A stretch of DNA of 64,000 nucleotides. It comes from Lingula anatina. Lineage: Eukaryota; Brachiopoda; Lingulata; Lingulida; Lingulidae. The position numbers and the translations under genes were made by a program. A model generated the notes under the pieces. That model ran no database searches. It saw nothing but the letters and a program-made list of their open reading frames with translations, and was not told the DNA's origin. Positions 25,651-37,901 of this stretch are shown here, one piece after another. Position 1 is the first letter of the stretch; the number at the start of each line of letters is the position of its first letter. The stretch lies in the NCBI RefSeq assembly GCF_001039355.2, contig NW_019774380.1, forward strand, positions 367,986 to 431,985, in the 5' to 3' direction.

Positions 25651-26262
25651 CACCCATACACTCCTATATTTATCCTTGGTAAATGAAGACATCATCTTGT
25701 TGTATTTATTATATAAGTTCCTTGTTTTAGTGAGACAACAATCCTCATAAACATATGTTCTGTTTCCTTTTTAGAAAAAATATTGTGACAGTTGTAATAA
25801 GTTATTCCTTCTTAAATATCGTAGTTAGTTGCTTCTGATCGGGCTTCTTATCAAATATTAGTCAAAATGAACAGTGCAATAATTCTCTATGCTTGTTTAA
25901 AATTATGGGAAACTTAATTTATTATAGATTACTTAAATGTGTTGGGCCAGCTTTACAAACCAATATGTAATGTGATATACATTTAATGTTATACTGGTAC
26001 ATGTGTATTTATTATTCTGTATTACCATAGCTCCATTTTCAACATCAAAAACACTACAGTTTGGAATCAATTAAAGTTTTAAATCTTTAAAGCTTTCATG
26101 TCTATAAAATACATGAAGTATCTGTATTTTTGCATTTAGATTATGATATTCTTTCTCTTTCCAAATGCAGGTTCAGGGGTACATGCAGTAATTTTTGGAT
26201 GATATGGCATTGATGTGAAGTGGTATTGAAATGGTGGCAGTAATTGATACATATCTATGGGA

Positions 26263-26505
26263 CCATTCCCACAGATATTTGGATCGATCTATCTCCCTGG
26301 GGAGTCTCACTAAATTGCTGTCAAACTAACTGGCTTAAACATCTGTCATGCCTAGTAAAGCTATTACTATTAGGGGGTAATTATCTTTACCCCTAGCTGA
26401 TTCGATAGGCGTGACAGAAATTTAAGCCTCTTGAGCTGATGGCAATTTAGCGTGAACCCCCAGGGAGTTAGGTCGATCCAGATGGAGCGATCTAAGTATG
26501 GGAAC
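26263..26505. mobile_element. Short inverted-repeat element family A, copy 4 (diverged, longer)
   Basis: About 243 bp. The ends are CATTCCCACAGATATTTGGA and ...GGAGCGATCTAAGTATGGGA. It has extra internal sequence and more substitutions than the other copies, so it is the oldest of the five seen. Confidence 0.78.
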
Positions 26506-26759
26506 CCAGTCTATGTGTAAACAGTATGTACCGGTTCAACTTACAAACTGTCCAAGCTGTATTAGTATTATGTTGTTGCCAAAAGTCTTAGGGTTATTTA
26601 CAATGGTAAGGCACAGTAGGAACTATAAATCTCTATCCTCGTTACACTCTATATTTATATAATTATTTTTCTTAGACTGGTAGGATTTTATGATTCCAAG
26701 CAACTGGGATATGTATAACTATATATTTCTGCTGTTATGTCGAAAATAAACCAGTGTAT

Positions 26760-29156
26760 GTGTTTAACATGTACTAGTGGGTTTGTCTTAACATTTATTT
26801 CTTAAACATATGAGATTTATTGAGACTTTAATACAAATAATGTAACTAATGCTTGAGCAAAATGAGTCGAATTTGCACTGCATATGTAATTTCTTTAAAT
26901 TGTTTTTTCACTGGTAAGTTGTGTCAGGTTCAGACAAGATGTATTCTTCCATGCGTTCGAGCCGTTACACGCGGAGAACGGTCTAAAAGGTTAACTTCCC
27001 AAACGCCTCTTATTAACACTTAAGGTCGGTGATAGGGTTAAATACGCTTAAAATGGTGTTTTTGAGTTTTTTGTGTGTTTATATTAATCAAAAAAGTATC
27101 TAACGTTGGATGTAATAATTTTTTATGAATTTGCATCGCAAAATGCGTCTTTTGATGAGTTTTTCAACCGGCACGCGCCCCAGTCAGGCTGACAACTAAG
27201 CCACGCCTCTGTTACTAAGGGCCGTTGCCATGAGGGGGTCGGAGCACAGTTAATGAGTTATAAGCCGATTACGTGTGCGGTAATAGGTCATAAGTCTTAC
27301 ATCAGCTTAGCAGCGAAGAAGTCTAGCTAGTACACTATGGGGAAGAGAAAAGTTCGTGTTAAAAGTCCCTTTCCAGAGGAAAGAAGGAAAATTTTGAGAG
27401 TAAGGCCTATGCGTGGCGGTTGGGGAAAACCGGCCCTATTTGTTNATTTAAATGTAATTGCGTTTTTTATTAGAGAAAAAAGAATTTGTTAATATTAAAG
27501 ATATAGACTAATGTTGAGTAAGAGAAGATAAGAGAAACAATGGGACGGCTAGACCACTTATTTAATATTTATGTAAGCTTTTCGGCTTATGTAAGGGACC
27601 GTCTTTATTGGTATATGTTCATCATCCGAGACCGTCTCTGTCCGCTGCTCCTTTACCAAAACCTGTCATGATCGACCAAGCCGGTGTCACCCGTAACCTC
27701 GTCCTCGCTAACTTTTATCTAACACTCTGCATTTTTTGTAATCGGTCGCATCTCTCAAGGTTAAAGTAAAAGGTGAAAAGCCGCATTTGTAGCCAGGTAT
27801 CTTCAGTAAAAGAGGAAATGCATTCTTCAAAAATTATGTCTTCTGGGACCTGTTCAATATTGAAACGCTCTGATCGCTCTCAGCAGCGGCGATATGTGGA
27901 GTTGGTCGTTGCCCACCCATGCTTCACAGCAAAAAAATAAAAAATAAATAAAATGAATCAAGAACTTGGGATTGTTTTGCCAGGTGACCCTTGTAAATAC
28001 AGTATGAAAAGGTTCACGTATCTAAGTTACCTGTGCGTCAAACTATAGGTAAGGCCGACCTCGAGGACCCTTATAGACCTTGCGTAAGTTCTATACATTT
28101 TCAGTAGCCGTTCTTTGCATTATTTAAGTTTTAACCCGGGCAGTCAGGGTTTTCCTTAAACTAATTAATATGGAAAAACCTTTTTTGTTTAAGTTTTTTT
28201 TTCGTTTACAAAATAGGATTCTAGAAAGATAAAGAGAAAATCTGCTTAATTCAAGTATGAATGACGATTGGACGATCGTATCACCCTCGTGAACAGGCCA
28301 AGATTTTGGGGGAATGATTTCGCCTTACGTAAGGATACCATAGTGCGTTGCGCACAAAATATTCTCGGGTGACTATACTTCATTATTAACTGCTTTTTCA
28401 GGTGCAACTCATTCCCGCAAGCAGTGTTCAGGGTAGCGGACGTACATTCGGACAGGCTTTAGGGATATAAGGAGAGAGAGGAAGACGGTCAAAGAGAAAG
28501 TCACGGAGGAGATTCTGCCTAGCCGAAGGTGATTTGAGTGACCAAGTATGTTTGCTTAAAAGATTATAACAGAAGCAGATCGATCATTTGTGTGGCTTGG
28601 GTTTATTTTTTCTTATATGTGTAAAGAGATTTAATGACACATTATTTGCAGTTAAGTAACGCCAGAGAAAAAAATCTTAAATGTCAATAGCTTTGCGCTC
28701 CAAGTTATCATAGTTACAGTTTGTCCGCGTGAAGTCAGAAAGCGTAGCAAGTCGGGCAGCGATTGAGTCACTAATTTGTTTCAACATTCAAAGCAAAGCA
28801 GTCGGAATTTGTATTTGTATTGCCTTTATCCTTAGCTGCCTACCAATGTTTTGAGTTGGCCTATTGTTCAATGCAAAAACAAATCGATAATTCTACATGC
28901 AGCTTACAGCCTTAAAAGAGTTGCCTAATTTAACAGTGAAACAGGCTGGTCTATTGTTGTGCGGAGTCGTTCGTTAAAATGATTTACCTTCTCAAGTACT
29001 CCTTAATGTGATAGATAAAATGCAACGTTTAGCTGAGCTATTAATCGCCGGAAAAATACATGAGTGCGCTTTTGATAGTCACGTGACTCTAACTACCACG
29101 TGACACCTAAGCCCATCAACTGGCATAAATATATATTGTGCCTTCCTTCTTTACAG
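26760..29156. other. Intergenic region upstream of the MS4A-like gene
   Basis: Base composition shifts from AT-rich to more CpG-containing after about 26920. An ATG at 27337 opens a 21-residue basic stretch (MGKRKVRVKSPFPEERRKIL) that meets a GTAAGG donor-like site near 27400. It could be a 5' exon or part of a mobile element, and I cannot decide. An acceptor-like TTTTTCAG lies near 28394-28402. No other gene recognised. Confidence 0.35.
29122..29135 (+). promoter_or_regulatory. Possible TATA-like element
   Basis: CATAAATATATATT lies about 60 bp upstream of the ATG at 29190. A competing reading is that the TTTACAG at 29150-29156 is a splice acceptor and the true promoter lies further left. 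Confidence 0.25.
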
Positions 29157-29189
29157 GTGACAAGCCAGTCGTAACGTTCTTCCAGCAAG

Positions 29190-29430
29190 ATGAAGTTCGA
29201 AAAATTAGAGAAGAAAATTTCGAAGTTGGAGAAGTATGATCAAGTAGCCAGTGAGGCTCGTAAGGAGTTTCCCGAGTCCAAGCCGGAATTCGAGGGGGGA
29301 GAGAGGGCATATTCCAAGAAACTTAAGAAAAAGCTAGAAAAGGCTGATATGCTGAAGAAAATTGTAAGTTTTTAAATTTTTCATTTCCTTACACACTTGA
29401 TTTGTTAAGTTTGAATATTGCTCTCCAGTT

Positions 29431-29485
<55 letters not shown>

Positions 29486-32400
29486 TTCTGTTAGTGTTAA
29501 GCTTAACAACAATGGGCCGTTCAGGATTTACTAGAAATAAAAAAGAAGAAAATAAAAGAAAGTAGACACGTTCGAATTAAATGATTTATGAATGTAAATT
29601 GTTATTAACTATCATATTTTAGTACGAGGAGAAGAAGCACCGAGAATGCGATCCAGAGACTGGCCTAACTTTCAAGCAATTGAAGAAGCAGTGGAAGTTG
29701 GAAAAAAAGAAGAACAAGCATCACAATCATCCATGGTAAATAACACCAGTGTTTGCAAATTAAGTGAGAAAAATCCTTGGCTTAAAGCTTTCCAAATGTA
29801 GTGAAAATTGAAAAAAATAGATTAAGTGCTAGTGCTACTAGAAGTGCTAGTAGTAGTAAACTTCATTTACATTAAAAGTGAAATTTGACGCATGCCTACT
29901 TAATAAAATTCACAGAGCAAATAGATGATAATAAGATTTTAGGAATCTCGGAGTACTATATGAGTTTGGTGCTAAAAATATCGGCTCTCCGAGGCGTACC
30001 AAATCGTTTTCTTAGGCTGACTTACTTCTGATAAAAGATTTTGTCGCAAGGACTCTTGTCCTTCATTGCACGGTAGCCTAATGACCTAAATCTCCGTGGC
30101 CTCGGTGTTCGCTGTTACGAGACACACTGTAGCTGTACGCTGTGGCCTTACTTAACCGGGCCACGAGAAAAAATTGGGTCAAGTTTACCTGAGGTACAAC
30201 AGCTGGTTTCCCCTGCTTATTTACTTGTTGCATAAAAGTGTCTGAAAGGTAAATGAAATTTGAGACTGTGAAGCCTTAAAAGAATTGTTTTACGCGTGAC
30301 TTGTGCTTGAAAAGAAATATCCATCTTTTTACATTCAAGCCTCCTGCCAGTTGGGCGTGACTTTACGTAAGTCGTAACCTTCCTGAACCAACAAATTTAC
30401 ACGTTTTCCGCTTAATTCTACGTTTTGAAAAGTTCGCACGAAGGAAGGATTGTGATTACCCCCCTCCATGAATTAATAAAACTAGAGTTTTTACTTGATT
30501 AAATAATATTGGGTCTGCATGAAGCTGTTCACTGAGGCATCATCATTACAAAACTAAAACGAATAAAATGCTTTATACCGGTTCCATTGTGGATATAAAT
30601 TCGAGAAATTTAGGTCAAGTTTGTCTGGGTTACAATGCTGGTCGCCTCAGCTTTTCTTATCGCGTTGCATAAAAATGTCTGAAGGTTTAATGAAATCTAA
30701 GACTGAAGTTTTTGAAGGATTGCTTTACCCGTGAGTAGTGCGTGAATCAAGATTTCCATCTTTCTACATTCATGTATTCCTGCCAGTGAGGTACGACCTT
30801 TCGTAAGTCGTAACCTTACATAATCAACACTTTAACATTCTTTCCGTTTAATTCCACGTTTTTGAAAGATTCGCCACAAAAAGCATTTTGATCAGCTCCC
30901 TCAATGAATTTATTAAACTAGACACGAAGCATTTAGATAACATTGCCAGTTAAATAAGTTTGGTGTTTTTATTTCTTTAACCATATCCCCACTGAGGACA
31001 GTAACTTCCAAAGTCACGCAGATGATTGTGAGGACACTCCCCTCTCTCTCTCTCTCTCTCTCTCTCTCACATACACACACGCGCGCGCCCACGGACACAC
31101 ACACACACACGCACGGACACATACACACATCTGCAGCAACATGTTCGTTGAAATACAGTGATTTGCATGGACCTGTTCATAGATGCATCATCATTACAAA
31201 ACTAAAACGTATAAAATGCCTTCTACCGGTCCCATTGTGGATATAAATCCTAAAATTCTCTACCAGAAAATACTTTGCATTTTTAAAACAAGCTGCACAA
31301 AATGCTTTACTTCATAAATGTTTTAGATATTAGGCATAGACAGCTTTCAGCTTAAGTCTTTTTTTAATGTGCTGATTTTTTCTAACCCTCCAGGTACGCC
31401 TGGGCTCAAATGGTGCTGGGAGGCATATCTTGTGCCATTGGAGGAGTAGCAGTGGGCTTCATGACCGGCTACTCCAAGACCGGCGTCGGCATCTGGGGAG
31501 GCATTTGTGTAAGTGTTCAGTCTCACCGGTTGGAGCTAAACAGGCTTTGCTTAGGGGTCAACCCATTTTTATTATCATTTTCATAAGTGTGGAAACCGTA
31601 CGGGGGTGGGGGTTGGGGTGGGGTATTGCATTATTTACGCTTTCGAACAATAATAAAAATGTTTATTCAAAGTGCTGCCATATGTCATGATCAATTAGTT
31701 TTCCACCTTGTACTCTCTGAAGGGGTTGGCGGCGGTCGTGAAAAAATGGGTTATTTGAAGTCTTGTGAAAATGGCGATAATAATGGATGACCCTAAACCC
31801 AGACTTAGTGCGGATTTATTATGTTTTACTTTATTACTTTGTACAAGACAAACAATCCGACAAATTAAAGGGTAGAAGTGGTAAAATTGACACCCCCCTC
31901 CACCAAAATATTTCCCACTCACCTCTTCTATATCCTAAAAGATGAAAGACTACTATCATTAGTCGCTTGTGGTGTCATTGTCAGTGTATTGTTTTAGTAT
32001 TATTCATAATTCAATACCATATAAGGTGACCGAAACGATATGTCTAATAAAATTGATTTTCTCTATTAGATGATTATAGCAGGGACTTTTGCTAGGAAGA
32101 GATACAAGACCACCAGATCGGTAAGTCTTACCGTTACTTTTATAAAATAGGAAAAGATTACATCTTCTTATGTCGATTTTTATCTAAGGTTTTCTCGACT
32201 TTCGATAGATCCAAAAACACATCGCTATTAGTATGCGAGAATATATAATTATTAAATTTTTTTCGACTATTGGAAAAATTCAAAAATGCAATGTCATCTT
32301 TGTGGGAGTGTATAGAAAAGACTGTTTTTTTTTCAGAAACGCATCTACCAAGGACTTGCCGGTTTGTCGTTTATCTGCGCCCTACTCCTTACTGGGTTTG

Positions 32401-33872
32401 GAGGTAAGGAAACTTGAGTAAATGCATTATTAGCCATTCGTATTCTTTATTTGTTTACTGGTAAAAACAGGCCCGTGTTATAATATTTCAATACAATAAC
32501 AGACTTTGTTTAACCATTGTTCTGTTCATGTATGTAAACTTTGGCAATGTTTCAATCCCTTACGCGCTCTATGCTCGGGCTGATGTTATTATGTCACGTC
32601 TCGTAATATCTATTTTTCTGTTCGCCTTCATCGTTCACTGACTCAGGCATTTCTTATTACAGGTAAAGACACATACAGCGACTCTAGGAGAATTGCAGCT
32701 ATTAATGCTGCCAACCGCAACGCCACTACCACTATCGCAGTGAGTATAATTCAAAAGAAATTAACCCCTTGGATTAAATGAAATAATTATTTGGAGAAAA
32801 TGAAATGTCCACTTATTTTTACTTATGTTTTATTTTGTAATCATGCATTTCCTACAGGTCTATCGTCAGGCTGGATAGAACATTAAAAAATGGAATCGCA
32901 CCGGCAAAAAAAAAATGCACGTGTTCTCTGTTTGGCCATTCTCCCTTTCTTGAGAATTCAAACGTGCCTGAGACGGCGGAATAAAACAGCCCATTTCTAT
33001 TTTCATTTGTTAAAACACTCTTTCCTACTTTGGAGTAATTTCGAATAGAGTAAATTCACACGCAATCGACCTAGACACGGCTCCGATCGGCCTGCCGGAA
33101 AACAAACGGTATAATTTAAACTTTTTAATGATATCCATTTATTTCTATAACCACAGACAAAAACACCTCTCGGATGTATAAATCCGCAACCGGGCTGAAT
33201 TGGATTGAACATATTCGGGAAAATGGATATGCAAAACTTACACTCAGTTCATGTTATATTTTATTTCACTACAGCCTCCCACAACCACGATAAAGAATGT
33301 GTTGTTGCATAACGTGAACGCCACGGCCGCTCCAATCCAGAACGCAAGTACCATCAACGGTCCAGCCGTTGACACATCTGACTGGCCTTTCCACTACCAC
33401 TATCCGGACATGGCCGTAAGTATAGACTTATGCATGGAACTTTAACATTTTTTAAAGATTAGTATTACCTTTCCCAGGAAAAAGGAAATTCATATGTACT
33501 TCCCTTCATACAAAAACGTCAAATCTTAACAAGTATAGAAACCCCTTCCGTCATTCCACTCATACGTGTGTCAATATTCAAGACAAATATGTATTAAAAT
33601 ATTGAACTTAGTGTTGTTTCCTTTCAATTTCAGTACGTTCGTGTCCTAATTGACGTGTTGACCATGGCGGTTGGTGTCATCTACATCATGATTTTTGCCA
33701 AGTCCGCAAAAGAAACCGTCTTAGCTCCTATTGGACCGGTAAGCATCTTGACGTTTGCAACAATTATAGCCTTTATTAGGGCGGCGCAAATTGGTAAAAT
33801 GTTCACCTTTTCTGACGTGCTGGCAAATATGTAACAACTTGAGGTTAAAGACAATGCCGGATCCGAAATCAC

Positions 33873-33920
<48 letters not shown>

Positions 33921-34146
33921 ACATTTCTTTTATAAAAACCTAGCCAAATAGACAAGAAAAATGCTGAAAATGATTTTTTTTTACATTTGCATGAATGCAG
34001 TTTAAGAAATTCACCAAATAAATTTGATCGATCTTTTCCAGTGGCCGACCCAGGGGAAGGAGACGCAGATGTCCGACCTTAGCCCAACTCATAAAGTCCA
34101 CATGGAGCTCCCCCCGGCCTACACTGCGGCTGGAGAGAGCGAGTAA
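29190..34146 (+). CDS. MS4A/CD20-like four-pass membrane protein
   Basis: Nine exons: 29190-29363, 29623-29735, 31394-31508, 32070-32120, 32337-32403, 32663-32739, 33275-33415, 33634-33738, 34042-34146. They give 948 bp with continuous phase, or 315 residues. Residues 1-95 are lysine/glutamate-rich and likely a cytosolic coiled coil. Hydrophobic segments lie at about 100-121, 127-142, 157-174 and 248-269. The very short TM1-TM2 loop and the GIWGGICMIIAG sequence of TM2 resemble the MS4A signature. The TM3-TM4 loop has three N-glycosylation sequons (NAT, NAT, NAS). The C-terminal tail ends with LPPAYTAAGESE, a PPxY motif that binds WW domains. MS4A proteins are membrane sensors or channel-associated tetraspans, and the role here is unknown. 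The family match is by motif only. Confidence 0.75.
29431..29487. repeat. (TTTA)n microsatellite
   Basis: About 57 bp in the first intron of the MS4A-like gene. Confidence 0.95.
30177..31260. repeat. Intronic tandem duplication, about 436-bp unit
   Basis: The block starting GGTCAAGTTT at 30177 recurs at 30613 with about 80-85% identity by eye. Shared landmarks are TTACGTAAGTCGTAACCTT-like and GCATCATCATTACAAAACTA sequences. A third partial copy of the latter segment occurs at about 31168-31260, after a TC/CA microsatellite. It is all within the second intron of the MS4A-like gene. Confidence 0.85.
31041..31127. repeat. (TC)n-(CA)n compound microsatellite
   Basis: TC units pass directly into CA units with CG and GA interruptions. 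Similar compound arrays recur at 33873, 36784 and 37861. Confidence 0.93.
32858..33000 (+). CDS. Candidate alternative last exon of the MS4A-like gene
   Basis: A good acceptor (TTTCCTACAG) precedes 32858. From the upstream exon's phase it reads VYRQAG and a TAG at 32876-32878. AATAAA follows at 32980-32985. Use of this exon would give a protein of about 205 residues that lacks the main glycosylated loop, TM4 and the PPAY tail. The full-length form skips it and joins to 33275. Inferred from sequence signals only. Confidence 0.5.
33873..33923. repeat. (TC)n-(AC)n compound microsatellite
   Basis: TCTC array passing into ACAC array in the last intron of the MS4A-like gene. The flank to its left is duplicated at about 37704-37860. 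Confidence 0.93.
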
Positions 34147-36235
34147 CTGGATCCAAGACCGGGGAGGAGGGGAGACGAAAGAGCCGCTGTTTTGGCCGAA
34201 AAAGAACATATTTGAACTAGGGTATATGCCATTTCTAAAGTTGCATGAAATAATGGAGCTGAAAAAAAATTCTCAGAAAAAAAGGGCCCTTCTCCCTCAC
34301 CCTTACTTTGAAACTGCTGGCTACAGACCTACATAAATCTGGACGAACTTGGATTTGAATTGGGCAACGCCTTTTCCACGGACGAATGAACGAAGATCGG
34401 GACCGTCATCCCAACCACTGACGATGCTGTGAACTGTGCGACGCTATTAGCATCTGTAGAGCTTTGGTGCTTCATATGAAGTACCCTTTCGAAATGACTG
34501 AGACACTGTTATCCAATATATATATTCCTGATATGCTATATGGGTGTTATTCTAGATGCCGACTATTACTAGTCTTTCACGCCCCGGCGTGGGGGAGTCC
34601 AAATACGATGTGTGTGCCAGTGTCTTCCATGGAAACGGACTGCTTAAAAACGCTGCTGACCGGTAGCTCGTTCCCGTGAAATCGACATAAATACATGCAA
34701 CCATCCACTGAACATTCGTTTGTTCTTTCGGTGCTCTGCGCTTTCGGTGCTCTAACGGTTTTCCGTTAGCCGTTACCTTAGGTGACATCAGATCCTGACG
34801 CCCAAAGAGTGGGTCATGGTTTTTTAACTCCCCCACGCCGCCCAGGCTGTGTTATCTATCTCCCTGAGTGTGCGTGTCTATTTTAACCTTATTATCATTA
34901 TCATTATCACATTATATCTCTACCTTAAACAGAAGCGTTTGCGTTTGGTATGTTGCGTCATGCTCTAGCGGGTTATATACATATACATTATTTTATAAAA
35001 TATTATATATATATATTATAATAGTGCTTTTAATGGTATTATTTAGTTTACATGCATTCATTTATATTTAGATATTCCGTGTCTTTCAACCTTCATGCTT
35101 GCTTGTGCCATTAAGTGCAACTTTGTTTACCATCAAAACCACGAATCATATCTCTAACCTTGAGTATTGTATGGAAGCAAAATGGACATGTAGATTTGGA
35201 TAGAAAAATGTCGGGATAGTCCAAGTTCTGTTCGATAATACAATCTGGATAACCTGAAAATCAACAGGACAAGAACGAATGGATTTCTTCGTGAATCAAA
35301 ATTTATGAAGACGGACTACCTCTGGTTGCCGAGATTGTCTGCCAGCTCAAAGAATTATTAACCTAACTCCGTATGAATTTTTGTACGTACAATTCTGCGT
35401 AATTACGTTTCACAGCACTCACATCTTTCTTGGAATCGGGACCCCAAGGACACCTGTGTGGTCCGAGATCCTGTAGTATAGAATAAAAAAAAATTAAAAA
35501 ATCCAATTAATTGTGTTGTTTTGGTAATCGCTTATTCAGGGAAAAAAGAATAGAAGATTCTAAAGGCACTTGAATGCAAAATATGCTTACACTTAGCTAA
35601 ACGAGAGAACGAAAGGGGGCAAAGACTTCGGGATTTTGTGAAAGATTGAGAAAAGACTTCGCGTCAAGTCAAACGAGCATTTAACTGAGGAACGATCATT
35701 CATGAGTCCCAGTTTGAAACGAGATTTTTAAAAAATTACCACCGATATAATTTACGGACAGCCAGTTTGCAAATCAAAATCATACGCACCTAGGCAGTTT
35801 TATGAGTTACCGTTACATTTTATGTGCCAATGAAAGACAAAGAGGACTAGCAAAGACATGCTGCAGGTCTTTTTTCCTTAATGTCATCACGATTATTACC
35901 AGAAAATTGTTAAAAACAGATATGTAATGAAATTTAAAAAAATTATTGAATTTTAAAAATGGCCATTTGGCCGCTCGAGTCTGAAGAAGGCCATGGATAT
36001 GAAACCCTTACGCAAGATGGCCCGCTCGCTACAGGTTCAAGTAAATTCCAAAGAAATAAAAGAAATGGCTCATGTATGAGATTATGAATGCGTGCATTCA
36101 TTGAACCATTCACTGAAGTAGCATTTAACAAATAACTTGCACTGAAATGTGAGTGCCCTCTTTAAGTGCCAAATTTTCAGTGTGTTAGGATATGAAACCT
36201 TTACGCAAGAAGACCACTCATTACTTGTTACTGAC

Positions 36236-36410
36236 AGGTGTGGAAGGAATGGTAGTCCCAGGAATGGAAATCTAAGGTCCAACACGATTAGCACAGGTTA
36301 GGGTTAGTCGGAGAATTGGAGTAGAATAAGGGGCGAATGCCACCTGTACAAAGTAATGCGGAACAGACTACGGTGTCTAGCGGACAACCATACATGTCAC
36401 ACTGGGTCCC
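36236..36410. repeat. Dispersed repeat E, copy 1
   Basis: About 175 bp sharing landmarks (CAGGTTAGGGTTAGTCGGA, CACCTGTACAAAGTAATG, TGTCACACTGG) with 52495-52640 in a PKS intron. The nature of the element is unknown. Confidence 0.7.
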
Positions 36411-36416
36411 CTGTCA

Positions 36417-36418
<2 letters not shown>

Positions 36419-36452
<34 letters not shown>
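36419..36452. repeat. (CA)n microsatellite
   Basis: About 17 CA units inside the first copy of the 0.4-kb tandem duplication. Confidence 0.95.
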
Positions 36453-36456
<4 letters not shown>

Positions 36457-36783
36457 TGCACTCTTTTAACGTGTCCTGAAGACAAACTTCCAGGTTTGGC
36501 CTAAGCTGCCCGAGTCAGCTACCTTTATGCCCTCCTTAATCATGAACGCAAACAAACCGTACAAAACTGTTCATTGTGACCAACAGTGGGCACTCGCTGG
36601 ACAACGATAAACTTTTCACTCGACATACGACTAAAGAAACAACCAACAACGTAAAATATATAACGCGCGCAAGTAAAAGAAACATTTACGCAAAAAGACC
36701 ACTCACTACACTACGAAGTAAAGGGGGGGGGGGGGGGCGGTCTACGGTGTCTAGCGGACTGTCATTCCTGTCACACTGGGTAG

Positions 36784-36786
36784 CTG

Positions 36787-36848
<62 letters not shown>
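36784..36848. repeat. (TC)n-(AC)n compound microsatellite
   Basis: Inside the second copy of the 0.4-kb duplication. The first copy has only the CA part. Confidence 0.95.
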
Positions 36849-36851
<3 letters not shown>

Positions 36852-37364
36852 TACAAAAACATTTTTACGTGCCCTTAGCACAAACTTCTAGGTTTGGACA
36901 GCGGACGACCTCCGCTGCCTGGGTCAACTACCTTTATGCGCTTCTTATATCCTGAACTCAAACAACCCGTACAAAATTGGTCATTGTGACCCAGAGTGGA
37001 CACTCACTGGACACGATGCACATTTCACTCGACATACGTCAAAAGAAACACCCAATAACGTAAAATAAATAAAGCGCACAAGAAAAAGAAAATATTTCAA
37101 TTGAAGCCTTTTGCTGTTGTACGAAATGTACATAATACAAATGAACTTTTGACATACATTATAACGTTGACGCATACCTTAGCATCAATATACCGAAGCT
37201 CAAATTGTCAGTTTTGCACATAAAAAACGGTATGATATTTTTTTTAATTAATTTAGTTGAAACCAGCAGTCATGTCTAACTTGTTATTGATGGTCTGGAA
37301 AAATTAAATAAACAGGAGGAAAGACGTATATCACCCGGGTCTTATATAGATACATTTTGTCGTC

Positions 37365-37513
37365 CTGGGCTCCGTAACTCGTAAGCATCGCGAATTGCGA
37401 CCAAACGCAAGTAGGTCTCTATTCCATAACTCGGGATTTACTTGCCCCATACAATAGCCTCGAAATAAAAGGTGATATCGCTATTCGTGATGCTTTCGAG
37501 TTACAGAGCCCTG
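37365..37513. mobile_element. Short inverted-repeat element family B, copy 2
   Basis: About 149 bp. CTGGGCTCCGTAACTCGTAA at the left and GCTTTCGAGTTACAGAGCCC at the right form the terminal inverted repeat. The body matches the copies at 5081 and 40214. Confidence 0.86.
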
Positions 37514-37598
37514 TATTTGCATCGTCGTGTTTGTAATTGTTCCATAATATTTCTTACCAGAAAGTTCGCCATGGAAACTTTAAAATCCACTTTGACAT

Positions 37599-37859
37599 GT
37601 TTATTTCTTCATTTTCGCGTCTGCAGTATGTAACTTTAAAACGGTAAAACTGCAACTCGGAATTTAAAAAGTCGCCACGATACATAAAGTAAATACCATA
37701 AATAGCTCCTGTTGGATCAGTAAGCTTCTTTATGTTTGCAACATTATAATTATAACCTTTATTAGGCCGGCGCAAATTCGTCAAATGTTCGCCTTTTCTG
37801 ACGTGCTGGCAAATATGTAACAACTTGGGTTAAAGACAATGTCGGATCCGAAATCACAT

Positions 37860-37901
<42 letters not shown>

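Larger units (their letters stand above)
24262..26750 (+). other. UNC80: Probable UNC80 3' UTR
   Basis: No coding signal follows the UNC80 stop. AATAAA occurs at 24820-24825 and at 26745-26750, so the transcript could end after about 0.6 kb or about 2.5 kb. The long version would include two family A elements (25431-25650 and 26263-26505) and a roughly 140-bp tandem duplication at about 24725-24985 (unit containing AAGCAGGCAGTGGGT). The 3' end is an inference. Confidence 0.5.
36330..37095. repeat. Tandem duplication, about 0.4-kb unit
   Basis: The segment with TACGGTGTCTAGCGGAC, the CA array, AACTTCCAGGTTTGG, CTACCTTTATGC and CACTCGACATACG occurs twice in the same order (about 36365-36720 and 36745-37095). 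Shorter relatives of its end, with CTTACGCAAGA, also lie near 35998 and 36190. Confidence 0.85.

Noticed and set aside
27337-27400. Coding exon starting MGKRKVRVKSP
   Set aside because: It is followed by a donor-like GTAAGG, but no matching downstream exon could be placed and no family is recognised. Kept only as a remark in the intergenic entry.
30913-31128. Repetitive MCMCPCVCVCVS-type frame
   Set aside because: It is translation of a TC/CA microsatellite.
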